Of a DNA stretch of 64,000 bases, positions 11,106-19,732 are shown one piece after another; within the stretch, counting starts at the first letter, position 1; each line of letters opens with the position of its first letter. The notes under the pieces are model-generated. The model was not told where the DNA came from. It did no database searches and saw only the letters and a program-made list of their open reading frames with translations. A program made the position numbers and the translations under genes. Source of the stretch: Muribaculaceae bacterium. Lineage in GTDB: Bacteria > Bacteroidota > Bacteroidia > Bacteroidales > Muribaculaceae. The stretch is from the NCBI GenBank assembly GCA_023667285.1, contig JAMPAK010000001.1, positions 574,383-638,382 on the forward strand. The letters run 5' to 3'.

Positions 11106-11663
11106 ATGTCACGTATAGGTAAAGCCCCCATTGAAATCCCCGCCGGAGTCACTGTGACTGTCGGCGCTGACAACGTAGTCACAGTAAAAGGCCCCAAAGG
11201 CACCCTTTCCCAGAAAGTTAATCCTGATCTGACCGTCAGCGTAGCAGACGGCCATGTCACCCTCACCCGTCCTTCAGACGATCGTGAGCACCGCGCACAG
11301 CACGGTCTCTATCGCGCTCTTATCCACAACATGGTTGTGGGTGTCTCCACCGGTTATCGCAAGGAGATGGAGCTCGTAGGTGTGGGCTACCGCGCCTCAT
11401 CAAACGGCCAGGTTCTTGAGCTCTCTCTGGGTTATTCGCATGCCATCTATATAAAGCTCCCCCCGGAGGTTAAGGTTGAGGCAAAGACCGAGCGCAACAA
11501 GAACCCGCTCATCATCCTTGAGAGCGATGACAAGCAGCTCCTAGGACAGGTCTGCGCCAAAATCCGCTCACTCCGCAAGCCCGAACCCTACAAGGGAAAA
11601 GGTATCAAGTTTGTCGGCGAAATCATCCGCCGCAAGTCCGGCAAGTCGGCTAGTGCCAAATAA
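11106..11663 (+). CDS. rplF: 50S ribosomal protein L6
   Basis: L6 sits near the factor-binding site of the 50S subunit. From the ATG at 11106 the 185-residue product begins MSRIGKAPIEIPAGV, the normal family start; the longer frame from 11058 would overlap rpsH and add foreign residues. The C-terminal signature KPEPYKGKGIKFVGE is present near residues 160-174. It follows rpsH by 19 nt. Confidence 0.98.
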   Translation: MSRIGKAPIEIPAGVTVTVGADNVVTVKGPKGTLSQKVNPDLTVSVADGHVTLTRPSDDREHRAQHGLYRALIHNMVVGVSTGYRKEMELVGVGYRASSNGQVLELSLGYSHAIYIKLPPEVKVEAKTERNKNPLIILESDDKQLLGQVCAKIRSLRKPEPYKGKGIKFVGEIIRRKSGKSASAK

Positions 11664-11684
11664 TAAAATCACGTCAAGAAAACT

Positions 11685-12026
11685 ATGGTTTCTAAGATAC
11701 AGCGTCGTAATAAAATCAAAGCCCGCATCCGCGGCAAGATTTCCGGCACAGCAGCCCGTCCGCGCATGACCGTGTTCCGCTCGAACAAGCAGATCTACGT
11801 TCAGCTCATCGACGACCTCGCCGGCAAGACAATCTGCGCCACCTCATCCAAGGGGATTGAGGAAGGCACCAAGTGTGAAATCGCAGCCAAGGTAGGTGAG
11901 GCAATCGCACAGAAAGCCCTCGCCGCAGGCGTAACAGAAGTGGTCTTCGACCGCAACGGCTATCTTTTCCACGGCCGTGTTAAATCACTCGCGGACGCCG
12001 CTCGCAACGGTGGCCTCAAATTCTAA
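11685..12026 (+). CDS. rplR: 50S ribosomal protein L18
   Basis: L18 mediates attachment of 5S rRNA to the 50S subunit together with L5. The 113-residue product has [20 protein letters not shown] in the N-terminal half and ends [19 protein letters not shown]. It is 9 nt upstream of rpsE. Confidence 0.98.
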   Translation: MVSKIQRRNKIKARIRGKISGTAARPRMTVFRSNKQIYVQLIDDLAGKTICATSSKGIEEGTKCEIAAKVGEAIAQKALAAGVTEVVFDRNGYLFHGRVKSLADAARNGGLKF

Positions 12027-12035
12027 TCACCAGTT

Positions 12036-12554
12036 ATGGCAGTAAAGAACAACAAAGTTAAGTCCGCAAGCGACCTCGAGCTCAAAGACCGCCTCGTGGC
12101 CATCAACCGCGTCACCAAAGTCACCAAGGGTGGCCGCACCTTCACCTTCGCAGCCATCGTTGTCGTAGGCAACGAGAACGGCATCGTAGGTTGGGGTCTC
12201 GGCAAGGCAAATGAAGTTCAGGCAGCCATCGCCAAGGGCGTTGAGGCTGCTAAGAAGAATCTCATCAAGGTTCCCGTTCACAAAGGCACTATCCCCCACG
12301 AGCAGGCAGCCAAGTTTGGCGGCTCGCGTGTGATTCTGAAGCCTGCCTCACACGGTACAGGTGTGAAGGCCGGTGGTGCTATGCGCGCCGTGCTTGAGAG
12401 TGTAGGTGTCACTGACGTTCTCTGCAAGTCGAAGGGTTCATCAAACCCCCACAACCTTGTCAAGGCTACCATCGCCGCTCTGGGCGAGATGCGCTCGCCT
12501 GCACAGGTGGCTCAGAACCGCGGAGTGTCAGTCGACAAAGTGTTTAACGGCTAA
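12036..12554 (+). CDS. rpsE: 30S ribosomal protein S5
   Basis: S5 lies at the mRNA entry side of the 30S subunit and affects decoding fidelity. The 172-residue product has the double-stranded RNA-binding N-terminal domain with [19 protein letters not shown] and [10 protein letters not shown], followed by the [14 protein letters not shown] segment. The length is typical. Confidence 0.98.
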   Translation: MAVKNNKVKSASDLELKDRLVAINRVTKVTKGGRTFTFAAIVVVGNENGIVGWGLGKANEVQAAIAKGVEAAKKNLIKVPVHKGTIPHEQAAKFGGSRVILKPASHGTGVKAGGAMRAVLESVGVTDVLCKSKGSSNPHNLVKATIAALGEMRSPAQVAQNRGVSVDKVFNG

Positions 12555-12569
12555 TTCCCCACATCCGAA

Positions 12570-12749
12570 ATGGCAAATATCAAAATCACTCAGATAAAGA
12601 GCCGCATCAATGCTCCCGCTGTGCAGAAGCGCACACTCGACGCACTCGGCCTTAAGAAAATGCATCACTCGGTTGTCAAGGAAGACAACCCCTCGATCCG
12701 TGGAATGGTCCAGGCCGTCCACCATCTCGTAGAAGTGACCAACGCCTGA
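12570..12749 (+). CDS. rpmD: 50S ribosomal protein L30
   Basis: This short gene encodes 59 residues beginning [20 protein letters not shown] and containing [20 protein letters not shown], the bacterial L30 signature. L30 is a small peripheral protein of the 50S subunit. The position between rpsE and rplO is canonical. The stop is the TGA at 12747-12749. Confidence 0.97.
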   Translation: MANIKITQIKSRINAPAVQKRTLDALGLKKMHHSVVKEDNPSIRGMVQAVHHLVEVTNA

Positions 12750-12780
12750 ATATAAACAATCCCTGTAACACAACCACACA

Positions 12781-13227
12781 ATGGATTTAAGCAATCTCAA
12801 ACCCGCAGCCGGCTCAGTCACATCGAAGACCCGTATAGGCCGCGGCCCCGGCTCCGGTAAGGGCGGGACATCCACCCGCGGTCACAAGGGAGCGAAATCA
12901 CGTTCCGGATATTCACGCAAGATCGGTTTTGAAGGTGGCCAGATGCCCCTCCAGCGCCGTCTTCCCAAGTTTGGCTTCAAGCCCCTCGACAAGACAATCT
13001 TCAAGCCCATCAACCTCTCAGACCTTGAGGCTCTGGCCACAGAGGCAGGTGTTGAGAAGATTACGATCGACACTATGATCGAGGCCGGTCTTGCCAACGG
13101 CAAGCAGCCCGTCAAGATTCTCGCCGGCGGCACACTAACCAAGAAAATCGAGGTTGAGGCCAACGCCTTCTCCGCAGCAGCCGAGGCCGCTATCACAGCC
13201 GCCGGGGGCTCTGCGACTAAAATCTAA
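12781..13227 (+). CDS. rplO: 50S ribosomal protein L15
   Basis: L15 is a late assembly protein of the 50S subunit. The 148-residue product has the glycine-rich N-terminal extension [20 protein letters not shown] (residues ~20-39) and the globular C-terminal half. It sits 18 nt before secY, as in most bacteria. Confidence 0.98.
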   Translation: MDLSNLKPAAGSVTSKTRIGRGPGSGKGGTSTRGHKGAKSRSGYSRKIGFEGGQMPLQRRLPKFGFKPLDKTIFKPINLSDLEALATEAGVEKITIDTMIEAGLANGKQPVKILAGGTLTKKIEVEANAFSAAAEAAITAAGGSATKI

Positions 13228-13245
13228 TCCCCCCTCTCCCACCCA

Positions 13246-14595
13246 ATGAGATTTATTCAAACTCTTCGCAACATTTGGACCATTGAGGAACTGAGAAAAC
13301 GTCTTCTCGTGACCCTCATGTTGGTGCTTGTCTATCGTTTGGGCTGTTATGTGGTCCTTCCGGGCATCTCGCCTGAGGATCTGGACGCCCTCTCGAAGTT
13401 CACCAATAAGAGTGGCCTCATGCAGTTGCTCGACATGTTCTCGGGCGGTGCGTTCTCTCAGGCTTCAATCTTCGCCCTCGGCATCATGCCCTACATCACT
13501 GCGTCCATCGTGATCCAGCTGCTCGGCATGGTACTTCCCTCTTTCCAGAAAATGCAGAGGGAGGGTGAGAGCGGACGTCAGAAGCTCAGCCAGTATACAC
13601 GCTATCTCACTGTGCTGATTCTTCTGCTCCAGGGTCCTGCTTATCTTGTAAATCTCCAGGTCCAGGTGAGCGCTGCCACGGGCAGTGCCCACATGGGCTT
13701 CTGGACCATAGCCTATCTGACGGTCATACTGGCAGCCGGCTCCATGTTCATCATGTGGCTCGGGGAGCGCATCACTGACCGCGGCATCGGCAACGGTATT
13801 TCCTTCATCATCCTTGTCGGAATTATCGCGCGTCTCCCGGGAGCCCTCTTCTATGAATTCACATCACGTCTCCCGGGGTCTTCCGGCTCACAGGGTGGTC
13901 TGATTATGTTTGTAGTCGAGATTATTCTCCTCTTTGCCGTGACAGTGGGTGCTGTGCTTCTCGTCCAGGGTACACGCAAGGTGCCCGTGCAGTATGCAAA
14001 GCGCATTGTGGGCAACCGTCAGTATGGCGGCGCACGCCAGTACATCCCCCTGAAGGTTAATGCTGCCGGTGTGATGCCTATCATCTTTGCCCAGGCTATC
14101 ATGTTCATCCCCATCACTCTTGCCGGCTTTGGCAGCTCAGAGGGGTCATCAGGCTTCTATGCCGCTTTCTCAGACATCAACGGATTCTGGTATAACCTTG
14201 TCTACTTCATCCTCATCGTAGCATTCACATATTTCTACACCGCTATCACCGTCCGTCCGACACAGATGGCTGAGGATATGAAGCGCAACAATGGATTTAT
14301 CCCCGGTGTGAAGCCTGGCAAGAAGACAGCCGACTATCTCGACTCAATCATGTCGCGCATCACCCTTCCAGGGTCTATCTTCCTCGGCATCGTAGCCATC
14401 CTCCCCGCGTTTGCTCGCTTCTTTGGCATCTCGCAGAACTTTGCACAGTTCTTCGGAGGCACATCGCTTCTCATTCTTGTGGGTGTTGTCCTTGACACAC
14501 TTCAGCAGATTGAGTCGCACCTGATGATGCACCACTACGATGGACTTATGAAGGAGGGCAAGATTAAAGGTCGCACAACCGGCTCAGCCTATTAA
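13246..14595 (+). CDS. secY: Protein translocase subunit SecY
   Basis: SecY is the channel subunit of the SecYEG translocon in the inner membrane. The 449-residue product has ten hydrophobic spans, the plug region after the first span, and the family motifs GIMPYITASIVIQLL near residue 80 and GERITDRGIGNGIS near residue 170. The cytoplasmic loop with TRKVPVQYAKR (ribosome and SecA contact) is intact. It is embedded in the ribosomal cluster, with map following 42 nt later. Confidence 0.98.
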   Translation: MRFIQTLRNIWTIEELRKRLLVTLMLVLVYRLGCYVVLPGISPEDLDALSKFTNKSGLMQLLDMFSGGAFSQASIFALGIMPYITASIVIQLLGMVLPSFQKMQREGESGRQKLSQYTRYLTVLILLLQGPAYLVNLQVQVSAATGSAHMGFWTIAYLTVILAAGSMFIMWLGERITDRGIGNGISFIILVGIIARLPGALFYEFTSRLPGSSGSQGGLIMFVVEIILLFAVTVGAVLLVQGTRKVPVQYAKRIVGNRQYGGARQYIPLKVNAAGVMPIIFAQAIMFIPITLAGFGSSEGSSGFYAAFSDINGFWYNLVYFILIVAFTYFYTAITVRPTQMAEDMKRNNGFIPGVKPGKKTADYLDSIMSRITLPGSIFLGIVAILPAFARFFGISQNFAQFFGGTSLLILVGVVLDTLQQIESHLMMHHYDGLMKEGKIKGRTTGSAY

Positions 14596-14637
14596 ACAGA
14601 ATTCTGAAAATCGGTTACAGCAGGAAAAGATTCTTCA

Positions 14638-15420
14638 ATGATCTATCTCAAGACTCCCGAAGAAATCGAGAAAATGCGACAGGCATGCACACTCGTGAGC
14701 CGCACACTTGGCGAGGTCGCCAAGTGGGTGGCTCCCGGTGTGACTACGCGACACCTCGACAATATTGCGCGCGAGTTCATGCGTGACAATGGCGGCCGTC
14801 CGGCCTGTCTGGGCTACGGCGGTTTCCCCGGGACACTCTGCATAGAGGTGAATGAGACCGTGGTCCACGGCTTTCCCTCAGGCAGGGAACTCCAGGATGG
14901 TGACATCGTAGGTGTCGACACGGTTGTCGAACTCGATGGATATTGTGGCGATATGTGCTACACTTTTCCCGTAGGGGAGATCAGCCCCGAGGTAATGGAA
15001 CTGTGTGTCACGACTAAGGCCGCTCTCTATAAGGGCATCGAGGCTGCACAGGAGGGGCGCCGCATCGGTGATATTGCCAATGCTGTGCAGACCTACTGTG
15101 AGAGGCGTGGCTACTCGGTGGTCCGCGAGATGTGTGGCCACGGCATAGGACGCAAGATGCATGAGGACCCTGAGGTGCCCAACTATGGACGCCGTGGCAT
15201 AGGCCCAGTGCTGAAAAAGGGGATGTGTATCTGTATCGAGCCTATGATCAACATGGGGAGCCGCAACATCGTCATCGAGAAGGATGGCTGGCAGACACGC
15301 ACCAAGGACCGCAAGCCATCGGCTCACTACGAGCACACCATCACGATTACCCCTGAGGGACCTGAGATTCTCACTACGTTTGAGTATGTGAAGGAGGCTC
15401 TGGGCGAGAGATATATTTGA
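14638..15420 (+). CDS. map: Methionine aminopeptidase, type I
   Basis: This enzyme removes the N-terminal methionine from nascent proteins when the second residue is small. The 260-residue product has all five metal ligands of the family: the aspartates in GVDTVVELDGYCGDM, the histidine in GHGIGRKMHEDP, and the glutamates in CICIEPMIN and YEHTITI. The length and lack of an N-terminal zinc extension fit type Ia. It lies between secY and infA, the usual Bacteroidetes order. Confidence 0.97.
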   Translation: MIYLKTPEEIEKMRQACTLVSRTLGEVAKWVAPGVTTRHLDNIAREFMRDNGGRPACLGYGGFPGTLCIEVNETVVHGFPSGRELQDGDIVGVDTVVELDGYCGDMCYTFPVGEISPEVMELCVTTKAALYKGIEAAQEGRRIGDIANAVQTYCERRGYSVVREMCGHGIGRKMHEDPEVPNYGRRGIGPVLKKGMCICIEPMINMGSRNIVIEKDGWQTRTKDRKPSAHYEHTITITPEGPEILTTFEYVKEALGERYI

Positions 15421-15466
15421 GAAACAGAAACGCTATAATTCCCGTTTATAACCTACAGAACTTCAT

Positions 15467-15685
15467 ATGGCAAAACAAGCAGCAATCGAACTCGACGGTA
15501 CTATAGTCGAGGCTCTGTCGAACGCCATGTTCCGTGTCGAGCTTGAGAACGGCCATGAGATCACGGCCCATATCTCAGGCAAGATGCGCATGCACTACAT
15601 CAAGATTCTTCCCGGCGATAAGGTGAAGGTCGAGATGTCGCCCTACGATCTCTCGAAGGGACGCATCTCGTTCCGCTACAAATAA
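15467..15685 (+). CDS. infA: Translation initiation factor IF-1
   Basis: IF-1 blocks the A site during 30S initiation. The 72-residue product is a single OB-fold domain with the diagnostic [21 protein letters not shown] stretch and ends [18 protein letters not shown]. The length matches the family exactly. It lies between map and rpmJ. Confidence 0.98.
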   Translation: MAKQAAIELDGTIVEALSNAMFRVELENGHEITAHISGKMRMHYIKILPGDKVKVEMSPYDLSKGRISFRYK

Positions 15686-15748
15686 ACGGCCGGGGGGAAC
15701 ACTCCAATCAGGAACACAATATCACATTCAAACAATAAACCTCAGACA

Positions 15749-15865
15749 ATGAAAGTAAGAGCATCTGTCAAGAAGCGCACCCCGGACAGCAAGATTGTGC
15801 GCCGCAAAGGACGTCTGTACGTCATCAACAAGAAGAATCCTAAATACAAGCAGCGTCAGGGCTAA
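15749..15865 (+). CDS. rpmJ: 50S ribosomal protein L36, zinc-free form
   Basis: This 38-residue product begins [19 protein letters not shown] and ends [11 protein letters not shown]36 normally binds one zinc through three cysteines and a histidine. Here no cysteine remains, so it is the zinc-independent type. It lies between infA and rpsM as expected. Confidence 0.97.
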   Translation: MKVRASVKKRTPDSKIVRRKGRLYVINKKNPKYKQRQG

Positions 15866-15998
15866 TACAGACCGCAGGAGTGCATGCGGGAGACGGAACA
15901 GAGAAGAGCGCACCGACTGATTAGTTAAATTATTAAAACGATTTCTAATTAGTGTTGCGTCTAAGCGTTTCGGCCCCCTTATTATGCGAAATTAGTAT

Positions 15999-16006
15999 TA
16001 ACTTTG
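15999..16006 (+). promoter_or_regulatory. Candidate internal promoter before rpsM
   Basis: TAACTTTG matches the -7 element TAnnTTTG perfectly and lies 24 nt upstream of the rpsM ATG. No TTTG box is found at the right distance upstream. It sits in the 165-nt spacer after rpmJ, so the alpha genes could be started separately. Confidence 0.5.
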
Positions 16007-16030
16007 CAAAAAATTTAGTCAACTAACTAT

Positions 16031-16411
16031 ATGGCAGTAAGAATCGTGGGAGTTGATCTCCCCCAGAACAAGAGAGGTGAAATCGCCTTGACCTATATCT
16101 TCGGTATAGGCCGAAGTGCAGCCAAGACCATCCTTGAGAAAGCCGGAGTCAATGTCGACATCAAGGTAAAGGACTGGACAGACGACCAGGCCGCCAAGGT
16201 GCGCGAGGTGATTGGCTCAGACTATAAGGTAGAGGGCGACCTCCGCAGTGAAATCCAACTCAACATCAAGCGACTCATGGATATCGGTTGCTATCGCGGC
16301 ATCCGTCACCGCAACGGACTTCCCGTGCGCGGCCAGAGCACAAAGAACAATGCCCGTACCCGCAAGGGCCGCAAGAAAACCGTTGCAAACAAGAAAAAAG
16401 CTACTAAATAA
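16031..16411 (+). CDS. rpsM: 30S ribosomal protein S13
   Basis: S13 forms the head-to-50S bridges and contacts P-site tRNA. The 126-residue product starts with the usual [20 protein letters not shown] and ends in the basic tail with [20 protein letters not shown]. It is 8 nt before rpsK. Confidence 0.98.
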   Translation: MAVRIVGVDLPQNKRGEIALTYIFGIGRSAAKTILEKAGVNVDIKVKDWTDDQAAKVREVIGSDYKVEGDLRSEIQLNIKRLMDIGCYRGIRHRNGLPVRGQSTKNNARTRKGRKKTVANKKKATK

Positions 16412-16419
16412 GAGATAAT

Positions 16420-16809
16420 ATGGCAAAAAAGACTGTCGCCGCAAAGAAAAGAAACGTTAAAGTCGACGCTGCCGGTCAGCTGCACGTCCACTCCTCGTTC
16501 AACAATATCATTGTGTGCCTCGCCAACTCTGAAGGACAGGTTATCTCCTGGTCTTCGGCAGGCAAGATGGGATTCCGCGGCTCGAAGAAGAACACTCCTT
16601 ATGCAGCCCAGATGGCCGCACAGGACTGTGCCAAGGTTGCGTATGACCTTGGACTTCGCAAGGTGAAGGCATATGTAAAGGGACCCGGCAACGGCCGTGA
16701 GTCAGCCATCCGTACCATCCACGGAGCAGGCATCGAAGTCACAGAGATTATCGATGTGACCCCGCTGCCTCACAATGGCTGCCGTCCTCCGAAGCGTCGC
16801 CGCGTATAA
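16420..16809 (+). CDS. rpsK: 30S ribosomal protein S11
   Basis: S11 lies on the 30S platform next to the mRNA exit. The 129-residue product has the [15 protein letters not shown] opening, the [20 protein letters not shown] core and the invariant [12 protein letters not shown] end. It is followed by a 342-nt spacer before rpsD. Confidence 0.98.
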   Translation: MAKKTVAAKKRNVKVDAAGQLHVHSSFNNIIVCLANSEGQVISWSSAGKMGFRGSKKNTPYAAQMAAQDCAKVAYDLGLRKVKAYVKGPGNGRESAIRTIHGAGIEVTEIIDVTPLPHNGCRPPKRRRV

Positions 16810-17151
16810 AAACATCACCCTCTCCTCCAGGGCTCCCGGAGGTCGGGGAGCATAAGACGGCCGTGTCAGCCACACAAACAACAAGGCTCTTCTTTCACAA
16901 TCCTTCAGGCCGCGCTCCGTTCCGATACCTCAGATGGGAATCCACCCGGTAAATTTCGAGATAAAACTTAATTTACACCCAACCACATTGCCAGCCACAC
17001 AGGCACCGCCCGCGCCGCCCGCGCGATGAAATGAAATTCAGGCCACAACCATCACACCTCTCTGTGGCCGCGGCTGTCACTCCGGAGCAGCACGGGCGTC
17101 AAAATGAAATAACAGTCTAAGGCAGGCAAACAACAAAACAACCAATCAAAA
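16810..17151 (+). promoter_or_regulatory. Structured spacer between rpsK and rpsD, candidate S4 leader
   Basis: This stretch has no gene. Two mutually exclusive hairpins start it: CCTCC/GGAGG (16824-16842) and GCTCCC/GGGAGC (16832-16851). A third, GGCCACA/TGTGGCC with a 15-nt loop, spans 17041-17069. S4 represses its own operon in several phyla, so a protein-binding leader is plausible. No promoter box is clear. Confidence 0.45.
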
Positions 17152-17757
17152 ATGGCAAGATATACAGGTCCCCGCACCAAAATCGCCCGTAAGTTCGGCG
17201 AACCCATCTTCGGTGAGGACAAAGTCCTTACAAAGAAGAACTATCCCCCGGGACAGCATGGCCTCAACAAGCGTCGCAAGACTTCAGAGTATGGCGTTCA
17301 GCTGCGTGAGAAGCAGAAGGCTAAATATACATATGGAGTGCTTGAGAAGCAGTTCCACAATCTTTTCGAGAAGGCATCACGCTCAAAGGGTATCACCGGT
17401 GAGATCCTTCTGCAGCTCCTTGAGAGCCGTTTGGACAATGTAGTTTACCGTCTGGGCATCGCTCCGACCCGTGCTGCAGCCCGTCAGTTGGTGCTCCATC
17501 GTCATGTGACAGTAAACGGGAAGGTTGTCAACATCGCATCTTACAGCGTAAAGCCCGGTGATGTCGTAGGCGTACGTGAGAAGTCGAAGTCGCTTGAGGT
17601 GATCGGCGATGCTCTCGCAGGCTTCAACCACAGCAAGTATCCTTGGATAGAGTGGGATGAGTCTGTCAAGGCAGGCAAGTTCCTTCATGTACCCGCACGC
17701 GAAGATATCCCCGAGAACATCAAGGAGCAGCTTATCGTCGAGTTGTATTCAAAATAA
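17152..17757 (+). CDS. rpsD: 30S ribosomal protein S4
   Basis: S4 is a primary 16S rRNA binder and a frequent translational repressor of the alpha operon. The 201-residue product has the S4 RNA-binding fold with [20 protein letters not shown] near residues 90-109. It lacks the N-terminal zinc-binding cysteines seen in some S4 proteins. It lies 18 nt upstream of rpoA behind a long structured spacer. Confidence 0.98.
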   Translation: MARYTGPRTKIARKFGEPIFGEDKVLTKKNYPPGQHGLNKRRKTSEYGVQLREKQKAKYTYGVLEKQFHNLFEKASRSKGITGEILLQLLESRLDNVVYRLGIAPTRAAARQLVLHRHVTVNGKVVNIASYSVKPGDVVGVREKSKSLEVIGDALAGFNHSKYPWIEWDESVKAGKFLHVPAREDIPENIKEQLIVELYSK

Positions 17758-17775
17758 TCAATTAAACTAAGATCC

Positions 17776-18771
17776 ATGGCTATATTAGCATTCCAGAAAC
17801 CTGACAAAGTCCTGATGTTGGAAGCCGATAATCACTTCGGTAAATTTGAGTTCAAGCCATTGGAGCCCGGATATGGTATCACCATCGGCAATGCCCTTCG
17901 CCGCATCCTTCTCTCTTCCCTCGAAGGTTTTGCCATCTCCTCGATTAGAATCGAGGGGGTTAAACATGAGTTCGACACCATTCCCGGAGTGAAGGAGGAT
18001 GTCACAAACATCATCCTGAATCTCAAGAAGGTCAACCTCAAGCAGACAGTAGAGGAGACAGACTCAGAGAAAGCATCCATCACTGTGTCAGGGAAGGAAG
18101 AGTTCACAGCCGGTGACATTGGCAAAGTCCTCGCAGGGTTTGAGGTTCTCAATCCTGACCTTGTCATCTGTCATTTGGATCCTAGCGCAAGCTTCACAAT
18201 CGACCTCACAATCAATAAAGGCCGTGGCTGGATTCCGGCCGAGGAGAATGAAGATCCTAACGCACCGATCGACACCCTCGCCATTGACTCCATCTACACT
18301 CCCATCAAGAATGTGAAGTATACCGTGGAGAACTTCCGCGTTGATCAAAAGACCGACTACGACAAGCTCACACTCGAAATCACAACCGACGGTTCCATTC
18401 TCCCTAAAGATGCCCTCAAGGAGGCAGCGAAGATCCTCATTTATCACTTCATGCTCTTCTCAGACGAGAAGATAACACTCGAGACAGATGAGCAGAACCA
18501 GGAGGAGGAATTTGATGAAGAGGTGCTTCACATGAGACAACTCCTGAAGTCGAAACTTGTCGACATGGACCTCTCAGTGCGTGCCCTGAACTGCCTGAAG
18601 AGTGCAGAGGTGGAGACCCTCGGAGAGTTAGTCGTCTTCAATAAGACTGACCTTCTGAAGTTCCGTAACTTCGGCAAGAAGTCGCTCACTGAACTCGATG
18701 AACTCCTGGCCAACCTCAACCTCTCCTTCGGAATGGACATCTCCAAATATAAACTTGATAAAGAGAAATAA
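17776..18771 (+). CDS. rpoA: RNA polymerase subunit alpha
   Basis: The alpha subunit dimerises to start RNA polymerase assembly and contacts activators and promoter UP DNA. The 331-residue product has the N-terminal assembly domain with [20 protein letters not shown] near residues 33-52. An acidic linker (NQEEEFDEE) leads to the C-terminal domain with helix-hairpin-helix [16 protein letters not shown] near 292-307. The order rpsD-rpoA-rplQ is canonical. Confidence 0.98.
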   Translation: MAILAFQKPDKVLMLEADNHFGKFEFKPLEPGYGITIGNALRRILLSSLEGFAISSIRIEGVKHEFDTIPGVKEDVTNIILNLKKVNLKQTVEETDSEKASITVSGKEEFTAGDIGKVLAGFEVLNPDLVICHLDPSASFTIDLTINKGRGWIPAEENEDPNAPIDTLAIDSIYTPIKNVKYTVENFRVDQKTDYDKLTLEITTDGSILPKDALKEAAKILIYHFMLFSDEKITLETDEQNQEEEFDEEVLHMRQLLKSKLVDMDLSVRALNCLKSAEVETLGELVVFNKTDLLKFRNFGKKSLTELDELLANLNLSFGMDISKYKLDKEK

Positions 18772-18777
18772 TCAACG

Positions 18778-19275
18778 ATGAGACACAATAAATCATTCAA
18801 CCATCTCAGCCGCAAGAAGGCTCATCGCGACGCGCTGCTGGCCAACATGACTATCTCGCTGATCATGCACAAGCGCATCTTCACAACGCTGGCAAAGGCT
18901 AAAGCACTCCGCGTGTATGCCGAGCCCCTGATCAACCGTGCGAAGGTGGATTCAACCCCCAACCGCCGCCTCGTGTTCTCACACCTCCAGAACAAGGAGG
19001 CTGTCACTGAACTCTTCCGTGAGATAGCCCAGAAGATAGCAGAGCGCAATGGTGGCTACACACGCATTCTCAAGACAGGCAACCGTCTGGGCGACAACGC
19101 CAAGATGTGTTTCATTGAGCTTGTTGACTATAATGAGAACATGCTCAACGACAAGGGTGTGAAGAAGGGTGTTTCCAAGACACGCCGTTCACGCCGCTCC
19201 TCACGTCCGGCAGCTGAGACTCCCGCTGCTTCCGCTGCTGAGGCTCCCGCAACTGAGGAGGCCAAGGCTGAGTAA
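18778..19275 (+). CDS. rplQ: 50S ribosomal protein L17
   Basis: L17 sits near the exit tunnel. The 165-residue product begins [20 protein letters not shown], the family opening. It is longer than E. coli L17 because of a low-complexity Ala/Pro/Glu tail (residues ~135-165), as is common in Bacteroidetes. It is the last gene of the ribosomal cluster, and a strong terminator follows. Confidence 0.97.
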   Translation: MRHNKSFNHLSRKKAHRDALLANMTISLIMHKRIFTTLAKAKALRVYAEPLINRAKVDSTPNRRLVFSHLQNKEAVTELFREIAQKIAERNGGYTRILKTGNRLGDNAKMCFIELVDYNENMLNDKGVKKGVSKTRRSRRSSRPAAETPAASAAEAPATEEAKAE

Positions 19276-19324
19276 TCAATAAGGATACTTTTTCATAGTA
19301 AATATCCCAACTCCAATTCCCCCC

Positions 19325-19369
19325 GACCGCCGTCCATCCCCACACCCTCCCGGACGGCGGTCATTTTTT
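19325..19369 (+). terminator. Terminator of the ribosomal cluster
   Basis: GACCGCCGTCC (19325-19335) and GGACGGCGGTC (19352-19362) form a perfect 11-bp stem with a 16-nt loop, followed by a run of six T. It ends the alpha operon transcript. Confidence 0.9.
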
Positions 19370-19392
19370 GTATTTCTTTAATATGTCTCCTT

Positions 19393-19680
19393 ATGTCTGA
19401 ACCTATGACTCCACGAGAACGTCGCGGCCTGGTATCCCTGATGGGTGTATTAGCCGCAGGATTGATGCTTGTGGGCTTGCAAAGATGCGGGTCAGGGGGG
19501 GAGAGAAGGATAGAGAAAGAAGTTGATACTGTCTTGGTTGAGACAATCCCGACTGCTCCAGGCACTACGGTGACTGAACTCAAGGACTCTATGTCGAAAC
19601 GCCCCGGCGAGCCTAAGCGAAAGGTGAGGCGGCCGGTGTATCGCAGTCCGCTAGATGAACGGAATACAGGGCAAAAATAA
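19393..19680 (+). CDS. Small single-span membrane protein, unknown function
   Basis: I do not recognise a named family. The 95-residue product begins MSEPMTPRERRGLVSLMG and has one hydrophobic span at about residues 12-30. A polar tail rich in Lys, Arg, Asp and Pro follows, probably extracytoplasmic. Proteins of this plan (MTPRERRG, one span, short tail) occur in Bacteroidales, from memory. The stop codon lies inside the left arm of a terminator stem. An alternative start is the ATG at 19405. No partner is evident: it lies between the ribosomal cluster and a convergent transporter. Confidence 0.65.
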   Translation: MSEPMTPRERRGLVSLMGVLAAGLMLVGLQRCGSGGERRIEKEVDTVLVETIPTAPGTTVTELKDSMSKRPGEPKRKVRRPVYRSPLDERNTGQK

Positions 19681-19713
19681 TCCATGCAGCATGGGCGGCA
19701 TGGATTATTTTTG
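19672..19713. terminator. Bidirectional terminator
   Basis: A perfect 16-bp inverted repeat, CAAAAATAATCCATGC (19672-19687) with GCATGGATTATTTTTG (19698-19713), has a 10-nt loop and U-runs in both directions. It serves the small membrane protein gene and the convergent MFS gene. The left arm contains the TAA of the former. Confidence 0.9.
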
Positions 19714-19732
19714 TCATGTTGGGGTTCAGACG

